From Catenovulum sp. 2E275 (GTDB lineage Bacteria > Pseudomonadota > Gammaproteobacteria > Enterobacterales > Alteromonadaceae): a DNA stretch of 64,000 bases. How positions within the stretch are numbered: position 1 is the first letter of the stretch; every line of letters begins with the position of its first letter. Location of the stretch: contig NZ_JAOPFU010000006.1 in the NCBI RefSeq assembly GCF_025515275.1, positions 1 to 64,000 of the forward strand, in the 5' to 3' direction. Below the pieces are notes generated by a model that was given only the letters and a program-made list of their open reading frames with translations, had not been told where the DNA came from and ran no database searches. The translations under genes were made by a program, and so were the position numbers. This document shows positions 43,700 through 53,615 of the stretch, in pieces.

Positions 43700-44635
43700 A
43701 TGGTTGCTATTATAAAACAACTCGCTGCCAAATACAGAACGAGTAATACCACAAAATATACAGCTAGCCTAATGCTTAGCAGCGTAGGTTTTTATTTGCT
43801 TGTATATCAAAAAGGCCATAAAAAACCAGTTTATGCATCCCAACATATATTACAAGATAAACACAACTGGCAGTTAGAACTGAACCAGCTATTACAAAAT
43901 GAATTTTTAAAACAATCTACGCTCAATATTATTTTACCACATGAGCATTATCAATTATTAGTCGTTGACCGCCCAGAAGTAAACGAAGAAGAACTAGCGC
44001 AAGCTATTCGCTATTCGGCAAAAGATTACCTAAATACAACTTTAGAAGAGGTAGCAATTGATTATTTTGATATCCCAATTCAAATTTTTGGTCAAAACAA
44101 AGTCAACTTAGTTGCTGCCAGACTTAAGTTTTTACAACCACTGATCAAAGTTTGTTTAGAAAATTGTCAAAAAATACATCGAATAACAGTTAGTGAACTA
44201 GCCTATCAGGATTTATTTGCAGGAGATCAAGATGCCTCTATGCTAATTATCCATCAGCCAAATGAAGAGCTATTAATTCAAATAGTAAAAAACGGGCAAC
44301 TTTATTTTTTCCGTAGAATTAGAGGTTACAGTAAACTCAACGAATATACTGAATTTGAAATTAATCAAGGAGCTGTCGATAGCCTAAGTATTGAGATCCA
44401 AAGATCTCTAGATTATTTTGAAAGTCAATTACGCCAAGCCTCTGTCAAAAGAATATATATTTCTGTAAATTCTCATTTAGAATCAGTGTTAATAGATAAA
44501 ATCGGTGAAAATTTTACCATGCCCGTACTGCCATTAAAAAACCGAGTTGCGGATCTGCTTCCTGAAAAGACAGAAAACGATCATGGCTATTACCCTGCTG
44601 TAGGTGCGGCACAAGAGCTTATCAGGGAGCAATAA
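43700..44635 (+). CDS. mshI: MSHA biogenesis protein MshI (PilM-like)
   Basis: 311 residues, cytoplasmic, with an actin-like PilM/GspL-type fold: FYLLVYQKGHKKPVYASQHI, then ILPHEHYQLLVVDRPEV, EELAQAIRYSAKDYL and IEIQRSLDYFESQLRQASVK, the typical EIQRSLDYFESQ block of pilus PilM-like proteins. It should anchor the inner-membrane alignment subcomplex with the PilN- and PilO-like proteins encoded next. ACAGGTGCT precedes the ATG. It is the first gene of the msh cluster proper and joins the next gene without a gap. Confidence 0.88.
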   Translation: MVAIIKQLAAKYRTSNTTKYTASLMLSSVGFYLLVYQKGHKKPVYASQHILQDKHNWQLELNQLLQNEFLKQSTLNIILPHEHYQLLVVDRPEVNEEELAQAIRYSAKDYLNTTLEEVAIDYFDIPIQIFGQNKVNLVAARLKFLQPLIKVCLENCQKIHRITVSELAYQDLFAGDQDASMLIIHQPNEELLIQIVKNGQLYFFRRIRGYSKLNEYTEFEINQGAVDSLSIEIQRSLDYFESQLRQASVKRIYISVNSHLESVLIDKIGENFTMPVLPLKNRVADLLPEKTENDHGYYPAVGAAQELIREQ

Positions 44636-45238
44636 GTGAAGCATAATATTAATTTTTACTTTGATGAGTTTAAGCCAAAAACGGAATTACTCACATTATC
44701 TAACCTACTAGTACTTGTTATATTCTTGAGCTTACTAATTGTAGGGTTTTCAATCTATAGCACATATACTAGAGTTCAAGTTGAACAAAACACAAACGAG
44801 CTGAGCTTACAGGTTAAAAACCAGCAAGCCACTGTTAAAGAGTTAGAGTTTGCATTAAGTACCCGAAAACAAGATCCAAAACTAACCAAAGTAATTGCCA
44901 CACTACAAAATAAAATACAAATAAGACAAAAAATTATAGAGCAGATCGATAAAGTGACGAATAGTCAAAAAAAGGGGTATTCTAGGTTAATGGCTGATTT
45001 ATCCAGTACTATTCCAGCCGGTATCTGGTTAACTCAAATCAAATTTGATGATAATCATATTGAACTAATAGGACAAAGCCAACAAGCTCACCTTTTGCCT
45101 AAATGGTTACAAGTATTGGGAGAATCAGATTACTTTCAAAATAAAGAGTTTAATAATTTAAAACTCTTAGATTTACCGACACAAAATTTAATTCAATTTT
45201 ATATTATCAGTAGTCCTCAGCCTGAGGTAATACGTTAA
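44636..45238 (+). CDS. MSHA biogenesis PilN-like protein
   Basis: 200 residues with one membrane helix (about 22-43) after a short cytoplasmic N-terminus that begins HNINFYFDEFKPK, the form of PilN tails that bind PilM. A coiled coil follows (QVKNQQATVKELEFALSTRK), then a periplasmic ferredoxin-like domain (IPAGIWLTQIKFDDNHIELI). It starts with GTG right after the mshI stop, behind AGGGAG. Some annotations call it a second MshI. It overlaps mshJ by one base (TAATG). Confidence 0.85.
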   Translation: MKHNINFYFDEFKPKTELLTLSNLLVLVIFLSLLIVGFSIYSTYTRVQVEQNTNELSLQVKNQQATVKELEFALSTRKQDPKLTKVIATLQNKIQIRQKIIEQIDKVTNSQKKGYSRLMADLSSTIPAGIWLTQIKFDDNHIELIGQSQQAHLLPKWLQVLGESDYFQNKEFNNLKLLDLPTQNLIQFYIISSPQPEVIR

Positions 45239-45945
45239 TGGCAAATAACCTTAGTTCTCAATTTAAACTTTATAGTGAAAAGTTTTCAAATCTCAATCAA
45301 AGAGAAAAAAGCTTTATTAGCTTTGCCAGCCTTTTTGCAATTGTTTTTATCAGTTATACCATTTTTATTGAACCAAACTTGATAAAAATTGAGCAAGCTC
45401 AGTTGAAGACTCAAGCTCTACAAACTGATTTGGCTCAATTATCCCAAACTGCTGATGACTTTCGTAATGCTCTACAAGTTGATATAAACCTACCTTTAAA
45501 TAAGAAAATTCAAGAACTTGAGCAGAGACTAATGCAGACTAATTCGAATATTGCAAAAGTCAGTGATCAATTAGTAACAGCAAAACAAATGAGCGAAATG
45601 CTAGAAGCTATGCTCAGTCAAACTGACTCATTAAAACTTGTTCAGCTAAAATCTTTACCAACAGAGAATCTACTTGAGCAAGTTTATAATAATTCAAACA
45701 GTGGAATTGCAACTTCCCCTGATAGTGACTTTAGACCTGAAAATATCAGCTTATATCAGCAAGGTATTAGCTTAACGATTGAAGGGGATTATCAATCCAT
45801 TTATCAATTTTTGCAGCAAGCAGAGCAACTACCATGGCATTTTTATTGGCGAAAATTTAATTATAAAGTCACCCAGTATCCATTAGCCAGACTCGAGGTA
45901 GAACTCATCACCTTAAGTTTAACTCAAGGGTTTGTCGGTCTATGA
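45238..45945 (+). CDS. mshJ: MSHA biogenesis protein MshJ (PilO-like)
   Basis: 235 residues: cytoplasmic tail, membrane helix (about 26-45), coiled coil (about 50-125) and a small periplasmic domain ending SLTIEGDYQSIYQFLQQAEQ, then LPWHFYWRKFNYKV. This is the GspM/PilO-like layout of the inner-membrane alignment complex. It overlaps mshK by ATGA. Confidence 0.88.
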   Translation: MANNLSSQFKLYSEKFSNLNQREKSFISFASLFAIVFISYTIFIEPNLIKIEQAQLKTQALQTDLAQLSQTADDFRNALQVDINLPLNKKIQELEQRLMQTNSNIAKVSDQLVTAKQMSEMLEAMLSQTDSLKLVQLKSLPTENLLEQVYNNSNSGIATSPDSDFRPENISLYQQGISLTIEGDYQSIYQFLQQAEQLPWHFYWRKFNYKVTQYPLARLEVELITLSLTQGFVGL

Positions 45946-46295
45946 AAAAAAAATACAAGCTGTTAATTTTTTTATTAAGTCACTTCACTATCAGTATACA
46001 AGCTGCTGATATTATAAAAGACCCAACACAGCCAGCAGGGGCTATCCCCCACAATATAAAACTTGATGAGTTAACAGATACACAATGGCAACTTCAAGCT
46101 GTGACTTATACAGATAAAACGAGAAGAGCCATAATTAATGGTAAATTTTATCAGACAGGGCAAAACTTAACTGAGCAAGTTAGTGTTTATCAAATTTTAC
46201 CTAATTCAGTCATCTTATTGGTTAACGAACGAAAACATACTTTAACCTTACGCAATACAAATATAAAAACTGAAGTGAACGGAGCATTTAATTAA
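45942..46295 (+). CDS. mshK: MSHA biogenesis protein MshK (PilP-like)
   Basis: 117 residues with a signal peptide (to about IQAADI) and a small GspC/PilP-like periplasmic domain: DPTQPAGAIP, then WQLQAVTYTDKTRRAIINGK and FYQTGQNLTEQVSVYQILPN. It likely links the inner-membrane complex to the secretin. It ends directly before mshL. Confidence 0.86.
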   Translation: MKKKYKLLIFLLSHFTISIQAADIIKDPTQPAGAIPHNIKLDELTDTQWQLQAVTYTDKTRRAIINGKFYQTGQNLTEQVSVYQILPNSVILLVNERKHTLTLRNTNIKTEVNGAFN

Positions 46296-47969
46296 ATGCA
46301 AAGATTATCTAAAAAAATTCAACAAACACCTTTAAAAACTTATCTAGCTTTCAGTTTGCTAACTGGTTTAATTGGCTGCCAATCAACCCAACTGGAACCT
46401 CAAATAGAACAAAGTTTAAATGAGCCAGCTCCTGTAGCTGAACAAGCTGTACCGGCAGCCGTTTTGGCCGATCTAGTTCCGAAATTTGATGAGTTGGCTA
46501 ATCAGCCTCAATTACAGGAAAAAAGGTACGATATAGATACTAATGAAGTTCCTGTAGGAGCTTTCTTTCAAAGTTTAGTACAAGACACTCCGCTTAATGT
46601 GGTTGTTCATCCTAATGTTGGTGGGCAGATCAGTTTAAGTTTAAAAGGTGTCACACTTGCAGAAGTAATCGATGTTGTCACAGATATGTATGGCTACGAT
46701 ATCAAACTAAAAGGCCGCTTATTACAAATCTATCCTACAGGCATGCGAACCGAAACATTTTCAGTTAACTATTTAGCCATGCAACGTAACGGAATTTCGT
46801 ATACGTCAATTCAATCTGGTGGCGTAACCAATCCTGCCAATAATCAAAATGGTAGTGGTTATGGTGCAAACAATCGCTATTCTGATTCACCATCCACTTT
46901 AGGATTAGCTGGGCAAGAATACCAAAATTCTAGTCAGTATGAATCTGGTAATACCTTAAATAACGGTACAAGAATTGTTTCTTCCAATAAAAATAATTTT
47001 TGGGATGATTTAACAACAGCATTAAGAACCTTAATTGGCGAAGGCGAAAATCGTAATATTATTGTAAATCCACAAGCAGGTTTGGTCACAGTTAAAGCTT
47101 TACCTGAAGAACTCAGGAGTGTTAAAGCTTTTTTACAGTCAACCGAACAGCAAATGCAGCGTCAAGTTATTCTTGAAGCCAAAGTAATTGAAGTTAGCTT
47201 AAGTGATGCCTATCAGCAAGGTATTCAGTGGGAAGCCATTTTAGGTCGCATTGATTCTACAGAGGTAGGAACAAGTAGATCAGGAGCCACCTTAGGGAAC
47301 ACAATAACCAATACGCTTGCTGGTGTAACTAGCTTAACTTTTAACAATGGCGATTTTACTGGTTTATTACAACTTTTAAAAACACAAGGTAATGTACAAG
47401 TTCTGTCCAGCCCAAGGTTAACAGCCGCTAATAATCAAAAAGCAGTTATTAAGGTTGGTACTGACGAGTACTTTGTAACGAATGTATCCACTACAACAGT
47501 TACAGGCACAGCAACGACCTCATCGCCAAATATAGAGCTAGAGCCATTTTTTAGTGGGATAGCTTTAGATGTTACACCTCAAATTGATTCTGCTGGCAGC
47601 GTTATTTTACATGTACACCCCTCGGTTATTGATACAACAGAGCAAGTGAAAGTAGTCACCTTAAACGAACAGGATTTCACTTTACCTCTGGCACAAAGCA
47701 ACGTGAGAGAATCAGATACAATTATTAAAGCAAATTCAGGCGAAATTGTAGTAATTGGAGGGTTAATGCAGACTATCACTTCTGATAAAAACTCAAAGGT
47801 TCCTCTATTAGGAGATATTCCTGGGTTAGGATCATTATTTACCTCTCTATCTCAAGAAACCAAAAAGAAAGAGTTAATTATTATGATTAAACCTACCGTT
47901 GTAGGTCAAACCACATGGCAAGAGCAGAGACAGCGCTCTTCAGAACTGCTAGAGCAGTGGTATAAATAG
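46296..47969 (+). CDS. mshL: MSHA pilus secretin MshL
   Basis: 557-residue outer-membrane secretin through which the pilus passes. Lipoprotein signal with lipobox LIGC (Cys28). An N-terminal STN/N0 domain (YDIDTNEVPVGAFFQSLVQD, TPLNVVVHPNVGGQISL) and an N1 domain precede the C-terminal secretin core: RQVILEAKVIEVSLSDAYQQ, VQVLSSPRLTAANNQKAVIK and SGEIVVIGGLMQTITSDKNS, then KVPLLGDIPGLGSLF. A Gln/Ser/Gly-rich linker follows N1. It is in the middle of the operon with no gap to mshK. Confidence 0.94.
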   Translation: MQRLSKKIQQTPLKTYLAFSLLTGLIGCQSTQLEPQIEQSLNEPAPVAEQAVPAAVLADLVPKFDELANQPQLQEKRYDIDTNEVPVGAFFQSLVQDTPLNVVVHPNVGGQISLSLKGVTLAEVIDVVTDMYGYDIKLKGRLLQIYPTGMRTETFSVNYLAMQRNGISYTSIQSGGVTNPANNQNGSGYGANNRYSDSPSTLGLAGQEYQNSSQYESGNTLNNGTRIVSSNKNNFWDDLTTALRTLIGEGENRNIIVNPQAGLVTVKALPEELRSVKAFLQSTEQQMQRQVILEAKVIEVSLSDAYQQGIQWEAILGRIDSTEVGTSRSGATLGNTITNTLAGVTSLTFNNGDFTGLLQLLKTQGNVQVLSSPRLTAANNQKAVIKVGTDEYFVTNVSTTTVTGTATTSSPNIELEPFFSGIALDVTPQIDSAGSVILHVHPSVIDTTEQVKVVTLNEQDFTLPLAQSNVRESDTIIKANSGEIVVIGGLMQTITSDKNSKVPLLGDIPGLGSLFTSLSQETKKKELIIMIKPTVVGQTTWQEQRQRSSELLEQWYK

Positions 47970-47978
47970 AGAAAATTT

Positions 47979-48902
47979 ATGTATTTATACCATTTTGGTT
48001 TACGTGAACTCCCTTTTACACTTACACCAAATACCCAATTTTTTTTAGGTTTACCAAGTCATCATGAGGCTTTACAAACTTTGTTAACCGCATTAAAAAT
48101 GGGTGAAGGGTTTATTAAAGTCACAGGTGAAGTGGGTACAGGTAAAACCTTATTATGCCGAAAATTAATGAATGATATCCCTAAGGAATTTGTCACGGCT
48201 TATATTCCAAATCCTTATCTACAACCAGATGAATTAAGACTCGCCGTTGCGCACGAATTAGGAATCAGTAGCGAACAGGCGAACCCGGCAGCTTTAACCC
48301 AACTTATTCAGCAGGCATTGCTTGATATTTCAGCTCAAGGTAAAACATTAATTTTAATTCTTGATGAAGCACAAGTTCTGCCAGATGAGAGTTTAGAGGT
48401 ACTAAGGCTATTTACTAATTTAGAAACCGAAAGCCGTAAACTCATTCAAATTGTATTATTTGCTCAACCGGAATTAGATGAACGTTTAGCCCAACATAAT
48501 ATGCGTCAAATAAAACAAAGGGTCACATTTTCATTTACGTTAGAAGCCTTAACAGAGACACAAGTGCAGCCATACTTGCAACATAGGATGACGATTGCCG
48601 GATTCAAAGGAATGCCTGTTTTTTCAACTGCAGTATCGAAGGTTTTATATAGTGCTTGCAATGGGACACCAAGAATATTAAATATCTTAGCTCATAAATG
48701 TTTAATGTTAGCTTATGGCGAAGGTAAACGAGAAGTTGAACTCAAACATGTTCACCTGGCTATCAAAGACTCTGAAATTCGTCAATCTCAACACCAGATA
48801 AACAATCAAAAACTACTGAATAAAATGAGTAAATTAGCTCTAGCCAGTATCTCACTAATTGTAATAATTTTAATGATAAGCAAGTTCTTTGGAGCACTTT
48901 GA
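47979..48902 (+). CDS. mshM: MSHA biogenesis ATPase MshM (ExeA-like)
   Basis: 307-residue AAA ATPase related to ExeA/GspA. YHFGLRELPFTLTPNTQFFL opens the protein; Walker A is VTGEVGTGKTLLCRKLM; Walker B is LILILDEAQVLPDESLEVLR; sensor region RQIKQRVTFSFTLEALTE. One C-terminal membrane helix (about 285-303). GspA-like proteins help place the secretin in the cell wall. It overlaps mshN (TGATG). Confidence 0.92.
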   Translation: MYLYHFGLRELPFTLTPNTQFFLGLPSHHEALQTLLTALKMGEGFIKVTGEVGTGKTLLCRKLMNDIPKEFVTAYIPNPYLQPDELRLAVAHELGISSEQANPAALTQLIQQALLDISAQGKTLILILDEAQVLPDESLEVLRLFTNLETESRKLIQIVLFAQPELDERLAQHNMRQIKQRVTFSFTLEALTETQVQPYLQHRMTIAGFKGMPVFSTAVSKVLYSACNGTPRILNILAHKCLMLAYGEGKREVELKHVHLAIKDSEIRQSQHQINNQKLLNKMSKLALASISLIVIILMISKFFGAL

Positions 48903-50119
48903 TGAGTGTAATTAATCAAATGCTAAAAGATCTGGATAAACGCCAGCAACCACCAGAAGTAATCAATACAGATTACCCAACTATCGATAGCGAAAAACAA
49001 CAACTATCTTCTAAAAATATAAATTTAAAGTGGTTACTATTTGCATTATTAATTCTAATATCTGCATTTGTGTATTGGTATTTAATCCACACCTCCAATC
49101 ATGTGCTGCCACCAAAAACTCACCAAGTTATTGAGACTGTATCTGCTCCACTTGAAGATAAACCTCTCCAACAATCAGTACCGAGTACTAAAGATAATGC
49201 CAATCCAACGCAGGAGCCACAATCGATATTGAGTCAGCCAACCGTTTCTAGAATAAATCAAGATATAGAGCAACCGGTTGCAACAACTTCACAAAAATTA
49301 CCAACTTTAGGAGAACTCCACTCTCAAAAAGCGCACACAGTTCAAAAGCAAACAGTAGCTCAAAAAAGTAATCATCAAAGAGCAACTCAACAAATTAAAG
49401 AGCAGCACTCAACCCCTGTTGAACAGTCTCCAGTGCAAATTGAAAAAACAACTCAAAAAGTACAAACCACCAGCACTCAAACAGCACCTGTTGAAAATAC
49501 TCAAAATTCAAGCCCTTATCTTGCGATTAAACCGACACAAACCTCAAATATTGATATTGCAACAAATCAACTCAACCAGGCTATTGCACTGTTGGATAAA
49601 GGGCAATTTATAAAAGCTGAACAGTTACTTCACTCTGCGTTAAATTTAAACCCAGAGTTACACCAAGCAAGAATAACATTAATGAGTATTCGCTATGGTG
49701 AAAAAAATTACCCATCCGCCTTAGCGATTTTACAGCAAGGTATTGAGTCCTTTCCTGAGTATTTAGCTTACCGTTTATTAGCCGCCAACATTTTGCTAGA
49801 AATAGATAAGCCACAAGTAGCATGGAGCTTAATTAAAGATCAAACTCCCAATCCACAGCAGGAACATACTTTTTACCAATTCAAAGCGAGTTTAGCCCAG
49901 CAGTTACAACACTGGCCCATCGCATTAACAAGTTGGCAACAGCTTCTAGTTGTTAATCCACAAAATGCTAAGTGGCAATTGGGGGCTGCGATAGCAGCTG
50001 AACAGACTAAAAATCAAACATTAGCAGCTAAACATTATCAACTTGCACTTGAGTTACCTGGTTTAAGTCAGGCATCAAGAGAATTTGCTCAACAAAAAAT
50101 AACGAGACTCAGCCAATGA
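48902..50119 (+). CDS. mshN: MSHA biogenesis protein MshN (TPR)
   Basis: 405 residues: N-terminal cytoplasmic MSVINQMLKDLDKRQ (the usual MshN start), one membrane helix (about 36-57), a long Gln/Thr/Pro-rich low-complexity linker (about 60-210), then TPR-type helical repeats (LDKGQFIKAEQLLHSALNLN; ARITLMSIRYGEKNYPSALA). The longest frame starts with TTG at 48899; ATG at 48902 is chosen from the family N-terminus. It is probably a periplasmic scaffold. Confidence 0.88.
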   Translation: MSVINQMLKDLDKRQQPPEVINTDYPTIDSEKQQLSSKNINLKWLLFALLILISAFVYWYLIHTSNHVLPPKTHQVIETVSAPLEDKPLQQSVPSTKDNANPTQEPQSILSQPTVSRINQDIEQPVATTSQKLPTLGELHSQKAHTVQKQTVAQKSNHQRATQQIKEQHSTPVEQSPVQIEKTTQKVQTTSTQTAPVENTQNSSPYLAIKPTQTSNIDIATNQLNQAIALLDKGQFIKAEQLLHSALNLNPELHQARITLMSIRYGEKNYPSALAILQQGIESFPEYLAYRLLAANILLEIDKPQVAWSLIKDQTPNPQQEHTFYQFKASLAQQLQHWPIALTSWQQLLVVNPQNAKWQLGAAIAAEQTKNQTLAAKHYQLALELPGLSQASREFAQQKITRLSQ

Positions 50120-51873
50120 TGAAACCTAAATTAAAAAAACGACTGGGTGATTTATTAGTTGAAGAAGGCATTATCACCGAAGGCCAGCTAACTGAAGCTT
50201 TATCTCAGCAACAGCAATCAGGGAGAAAACTCGGCACCACATTAATTGAGTCAGGAGCCATTTCCGAGCGTCAGCTATTAACGTTTTTAGCTCAGCAATT
50301 ACATGTCCCTTATTGGGATATTTCACAAAAACGTATTCAGCCTGAACTCGTTCAAAAAATCCCAGAAGTTCAAGCAAGACGTAATCGAACTCTACTCGTT
50401 GAAGAAACAGATAACACTTATACAATTGGAATGAGTGATCCGGCAGATATAAATGCTATAGATGCGATTGCGGCTATCTTAACAGATAAAGAAATACAAA
50501 TCGTAGCTGTACGAGAAAGCCAGATATTAGAAGCATTTGACAGCTTATATCGGCGTACAGCAGACATAAAATCATTTGCTTCTCAATTAGAAGATGAATA
50601 CAACGAAACAGAAGATTTTGACTTTGCCGGATTTGCGAATGCAGGCGACGAAGAAGAAGCTACGGTTGCTAAATTATTAAATACCATTTTTGAAGATGCG
50701 GTTCAGGTAAAAGCATCTGATATTCATATTGAACCTGATGAGAAAGTATTAAGAATTCGTCAACGAGTTGATGGTGTCCTACAAGAATCAGTTTTAAACG
50801 AAGCACGCATTGCGCAAGCATTAGTTTTACGTTTAAAGCTAATGGCTGGGTTAGACATTTCAGAAAGGCGCTTACCCCAAGATGGACGATTTAATATTCG
50901 TATCCGTGGTAAAAATATAGATATACGTATGTCAACTATGCCAATACAACATGGCGAGTCCGTTGTAATGCGTTTATTAGATCAATCCGGTGGCGTTTTA
51001 TCATTAGAACAAACTGGTATGCCGTTAGAAATTTTAAAACGGGTCAGAAATGTCATTCAGCGTCCACACGGTATGATTTTAGTCACGGGTCCAACTGGTT
51101 CAGGTAAAACAACTACTCTTTATGGGGTTTTGAGCGAATTAAATCAGTCGAGCCATAAAATTATCACAGTAGAAGACCCTGTGGAGTATCGCCTTCCTCG
51201 CATAAACCAAGTGCAAGTAAGTCCAAAAATCAACCTGACCTTTGCGAGTGTACTAAGAACAGCTCTGCGTCAGGATCCTGATATTTTAATGGTTGGTGAG
51301 ATGCGAGATACGGAAACAGCTGAGATAGGGCTAAGAGGTGCATTGACTGGCCATTTAGTATTATCAACTTTACATACCAACGATGCTATCAGCAGTGCAA
51401 TACGTTTAATCGACATGGGGGCTCCCGGATACTTAGTCGCGAGTTCATTACGAGCAATTATTGCACAAAGGTTGATAAGAAAAATTTGTCCAGACTGTAA
51501 AGCAGAGCATCACCCTGAATCACACGAAAGAGTTTGGCTCACAGGAATAGGCAAAACAGATATGAGCCAGCAAGTGTTTTTTGAGGGCAAAGGTTGTCAA
51601 GCATGCAACTATGTAGGTTACCGTGGTCGTATCGGGGTATTTGAGTTTCTGGAAATAGATGAAAATATGATGAATGCGTTAAAACGCGATGATACTGAAA
51701 GTTTTTCTCATTATGCTAAATTGAGCCCCAGCTTTAAAAACTTAGCAGCCAGTGCACTGGATTATGCAATCTCTGGGACAACTTCAGTAGCAGAAGTTTT
51801 AAAACTGGTTGAAAATATTGCAGAGCTAGATAAATACGCCAAAGAAGTTGCTCAACAGGAAGAGGACAGTTAA
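50116..51873 (+). CDS. mshE: MSHA pilus extension ATPase MshE with c-di-GMP-binding MshEN domain
   Basis: 585-residue GspE/PilB-type hexameric ATPase that drives pilus assembly. The N-terminus holds the two-part MshEN motif: RLGDLLVEEGIITEGQLTEA (about 9-28) and KLGTTLIESGAISERQLLTF (38-57), which in Vibrio MshE binds c-di-GMP. Core: Walker A LVTGPTGSGKTTTLYG, Asp box ITVEDPVEYRL, Walker B ILMVGEMRDTETAEIG, His box GHLVLSTLHTNDA. A zinc-binding CPDC...CQAC pair follows. The C-terminal tail is acidic. It overlaps mshN by four bases. Confidence 0.95.
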   Translation: MMKPKLKKRLGDLLVEEGIITEGQLTEALSQQQQSGRKLGTTLIESGAISERQLLTFLAQQLHVPYWDISQKRIQPELVQKIPEVQARRNRTLLVEETDNTYTIGMSDPADINAIDAIAAILTDKEIQIVAVRESQILEAFDSLYRRTADIKSFASQLEDEYNETEDFDFAGFANAGDEEEATVAKLLNTIFEDAVQVKASDIHIEPDEKVLRIRQRVDGVLQESVLNEARIAQALVLRLKLMAGLDISERRLPQDGRFNIRIRGKNIDIRMSTMPIQHGESVVMRLLDQSGGVLSLEQTGMPLEILKRVRNVIQRPHGMILVTGPTGSGKTTTLYGVLSELNQSSHKIITVEDPVEYRLPRINQVQVSPKINLTFASVLRTALRQDPDILMVGEMRDTETAEIGLRGALTGHLVLSTLHTNDAISSAIRLIDMGAPGYLVASSLRAIIAQRLIRKICPDCKAEHHPESHERVWLTGIGKTDMSQQVFFEGKGCQACNYVGYRGRIGVFEFLEIDENMMNALKRDDTESFSHYAKLSPSFKNLAASALDYAISGTTSVAEVLKLVENIAELDKYAKEVAQQEEDS

Positions 51874-51876
51874 TTC

Positions 51877-53106
51877 ATGGCAACTTTTTCTTATCAGGGT
51901 AAATCTTCAGGGGAGACAGTATCTGGGAAAATTGAAGCTGCGAATGAAGCGGCGGCAGCAGATAATTTACTCAAGCGTAATATTACCCCATTACAAATTA
52001 GACAACTCAAAGCGGATAACAGCAACAAAAGTAACTCGATAAACTTATCTGACTTATTTATTCCCAGAGTTAAATTGGATGACTTAGTTATTTTTTCTCG
52101 CCAGATGTATTCACTGACAAAAGCAGGAATTCCAATCATTAGGGCCATAGGTGGGCTAGCAGATACCACCAGCTCAGTCAGGTTAAAACAGACATTAGAG
52201 CAAGTAAATAATGATCTTGAAAAGGGTCGCTCCTTATCTGCCTCAATGTCGGCACACCAAAAAGTATTCTCAAAGCTCTTTGTCAGTATGATTAATGTCG
52301 GAGAAAGCACTGGTAAACTTGAAGAGGCATTCTTACTTTTGGCTCAATATTATGAACAGGAGCAGGCAACCAGAAAACAAATAGCTTCGGCGATGCGTTA
52401 TCCTATGTTTGTTATTTTGGCTATTGTTGTCGCTATATTTTTAATGAACTTATTTGTTATCCCTACTTTTGCCGCCATGTTCAATAAGTTCAATGCAGAA
52501 CTTCCATGGACAACTCAATTTTTAATTAACAGTTCCAATTTTTTTGTAAACTTCTGGCCGTTTATTATTGCAGCTATAATTGCCAGTATATTTATGCTAA
52601 AACGATATATAAATTCAAAAGCAGGCCGTTACAAATGGGATAAGTTAAAACTCAAACTCCCAGTAATAGGTTCTATTATTGAACGCTCTACTTTATCTAG
52701 ATTTGCTCGTTCATTTTCGATGATGCTGCAATCAGGAGTGCCCCTCACCCAGTCACTTAATTTAGTATCTGAATCTGTAGATAATGCTTTTATGGGTGAC
52801 AAGATTTTAAATATGCGTAAAGGTGTTGAACGAGGTGAAAGTTTATTAAGAACAGCCCATGCCAGCCGCTTATTTACGCCTTTGGTTATGCAGATGATAG
52901 CGGTTGGAGAGGAAACTGGACAAGTTGATATAATGCTAAACGAGGTCGCTGACTTTTATGAACGGGAAGTCGATTTTGATTTAAAAAGTTTAACAGCCAA
53001 GATAGAGCCTATTTTAATTGCAATTGTCGCTGTTATGGTTTTAATTTTAGCTTTGGGTATATTTATGCCAATGTGGAATATGATGGGCGCAATTAAAGGG
53101 CGTTAA
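51877..53106 (+). CDS. mshG: MSHA inner-membrane platform protein MshG
   Basis: 409-residue GspF/PilC-type platform protein with two repeated cytoplasmic T2SSF domains (VIFSRQMYSLTKAGIPIIRA and SRFARSFSMMLQSGVPLTQS) and three membrane helices (near 170, 220 and 380). Each domain carries the glycine motif (SMINVGESTGKLEEAF; MIAVGEETGQVDIML). It joins the pilin, the ATPase and the alignment proteins. Gap 3 bp after mshE. Confidence 0.94.
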   Translation: MATFSYQGKSSGETVSGKIEAANEAAAADNLLKRNITPLQIRQLKADNSNKSNSINLSDLFIPRVKLDDLVIFSRQMYSLTKAGIPIIRAIGGLADTTSSVRLKQTLEQVNNDLEKGRSLSASMSAHQKVFSKLFVSMINVGESTGKLEEAFLLLAQYYEQEQATRKQIASAMRYPMFVILAIVVAIFLMNLFVIPTFAAMFNKFNAELPWTTQFLINSSNFFVNFWPFIIAAIIASIFMLKRYINSKAGRYKWDKLKLKLPVIGSIIERSTLSRFARSFSMMLQSGVPLTQSLNLVSESVDNAFMGDKILNMRKGVERGESLLRTAHASRLFTPLVMQMIAVGEETGQVDIMLNEVADFYEREVDFDLKSLTAKIEPILIAIVAVMVLILALGIFMPMWNMMGAIKGR

Positions 53107-53108
53107 CT

Positions 53109-53615
53109 TTGAACCGGAATGATTCAAAAAAAGCTAAACAAAACCATTACTTGCTATATAAAATAGTGCTAGCTTTTTGTATTAGTTTTAGTTTAATGAT
53201 GCTCTGGATAGCTGAATTTGAAGATACGGAAGAGCAAGCAACCAGTACCAGTTTTAAATTAATTGTTAATGAGTTTAAAAACGCTGTAAATTTAACTCAT
53301 GTTGAGTGGCTCAGATTAGCCAGAGCCGATTCAATTAAATTTTACAGCGATTTAAGCAACCCTGACGATTTTACTGAAATAGCTATGACCCAAAAAGGCT
53401 GGCCAAAAGTAGTACCATCAAACATCCAGGGTTGCAATTTGTTATGGCAAAAATTATTAAAACAGCCATTGCAGGTGATACATAAAAATATCATTGTTAA
53501 ATATCAAAATAATACCTGTATATTTCAGCTAAATAGTCAGCAACAATTGAGCTATCAGGTAAATAACGGACAAGTGGATTATATAAATTCAGGAGTAAAA
53601 GATGCATTCCAATAA
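53109..53615 (+). CDS. mshF: MSHA biogenesis protein MshF
   Basis: 168 residues with one N-terminal membrane helix (about 14-33, YKIVLAFCISFSLMMLWIAE) and a periplasmic domain. It starts with TTG at 53109; AAAGGG about nine bases upstream supports this. It is assigned by position between mshG and mshB and by VNEFKNAVNLTHVEWLRLAR, the conserved core of MshF. Molecular role is unknown. Its end overlaps mshB by 14 bp. Confidence 0.8.
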   Translation: MNRNDSKKAKQNHYLLYKIVLAFCISFSLMMLWIAEFEDTEEQATSTSFKLIVNEFKNAVNLTHVEWLRLARADSIKFYSDLSNPDDFTEIAMTQKGWPKVVPSNIQGCNLLWQKLLKQPLQVIHKNIIVKYQNNTCIFQLNSQQQLSYQVNNGQVDYINSGVKDAFQ

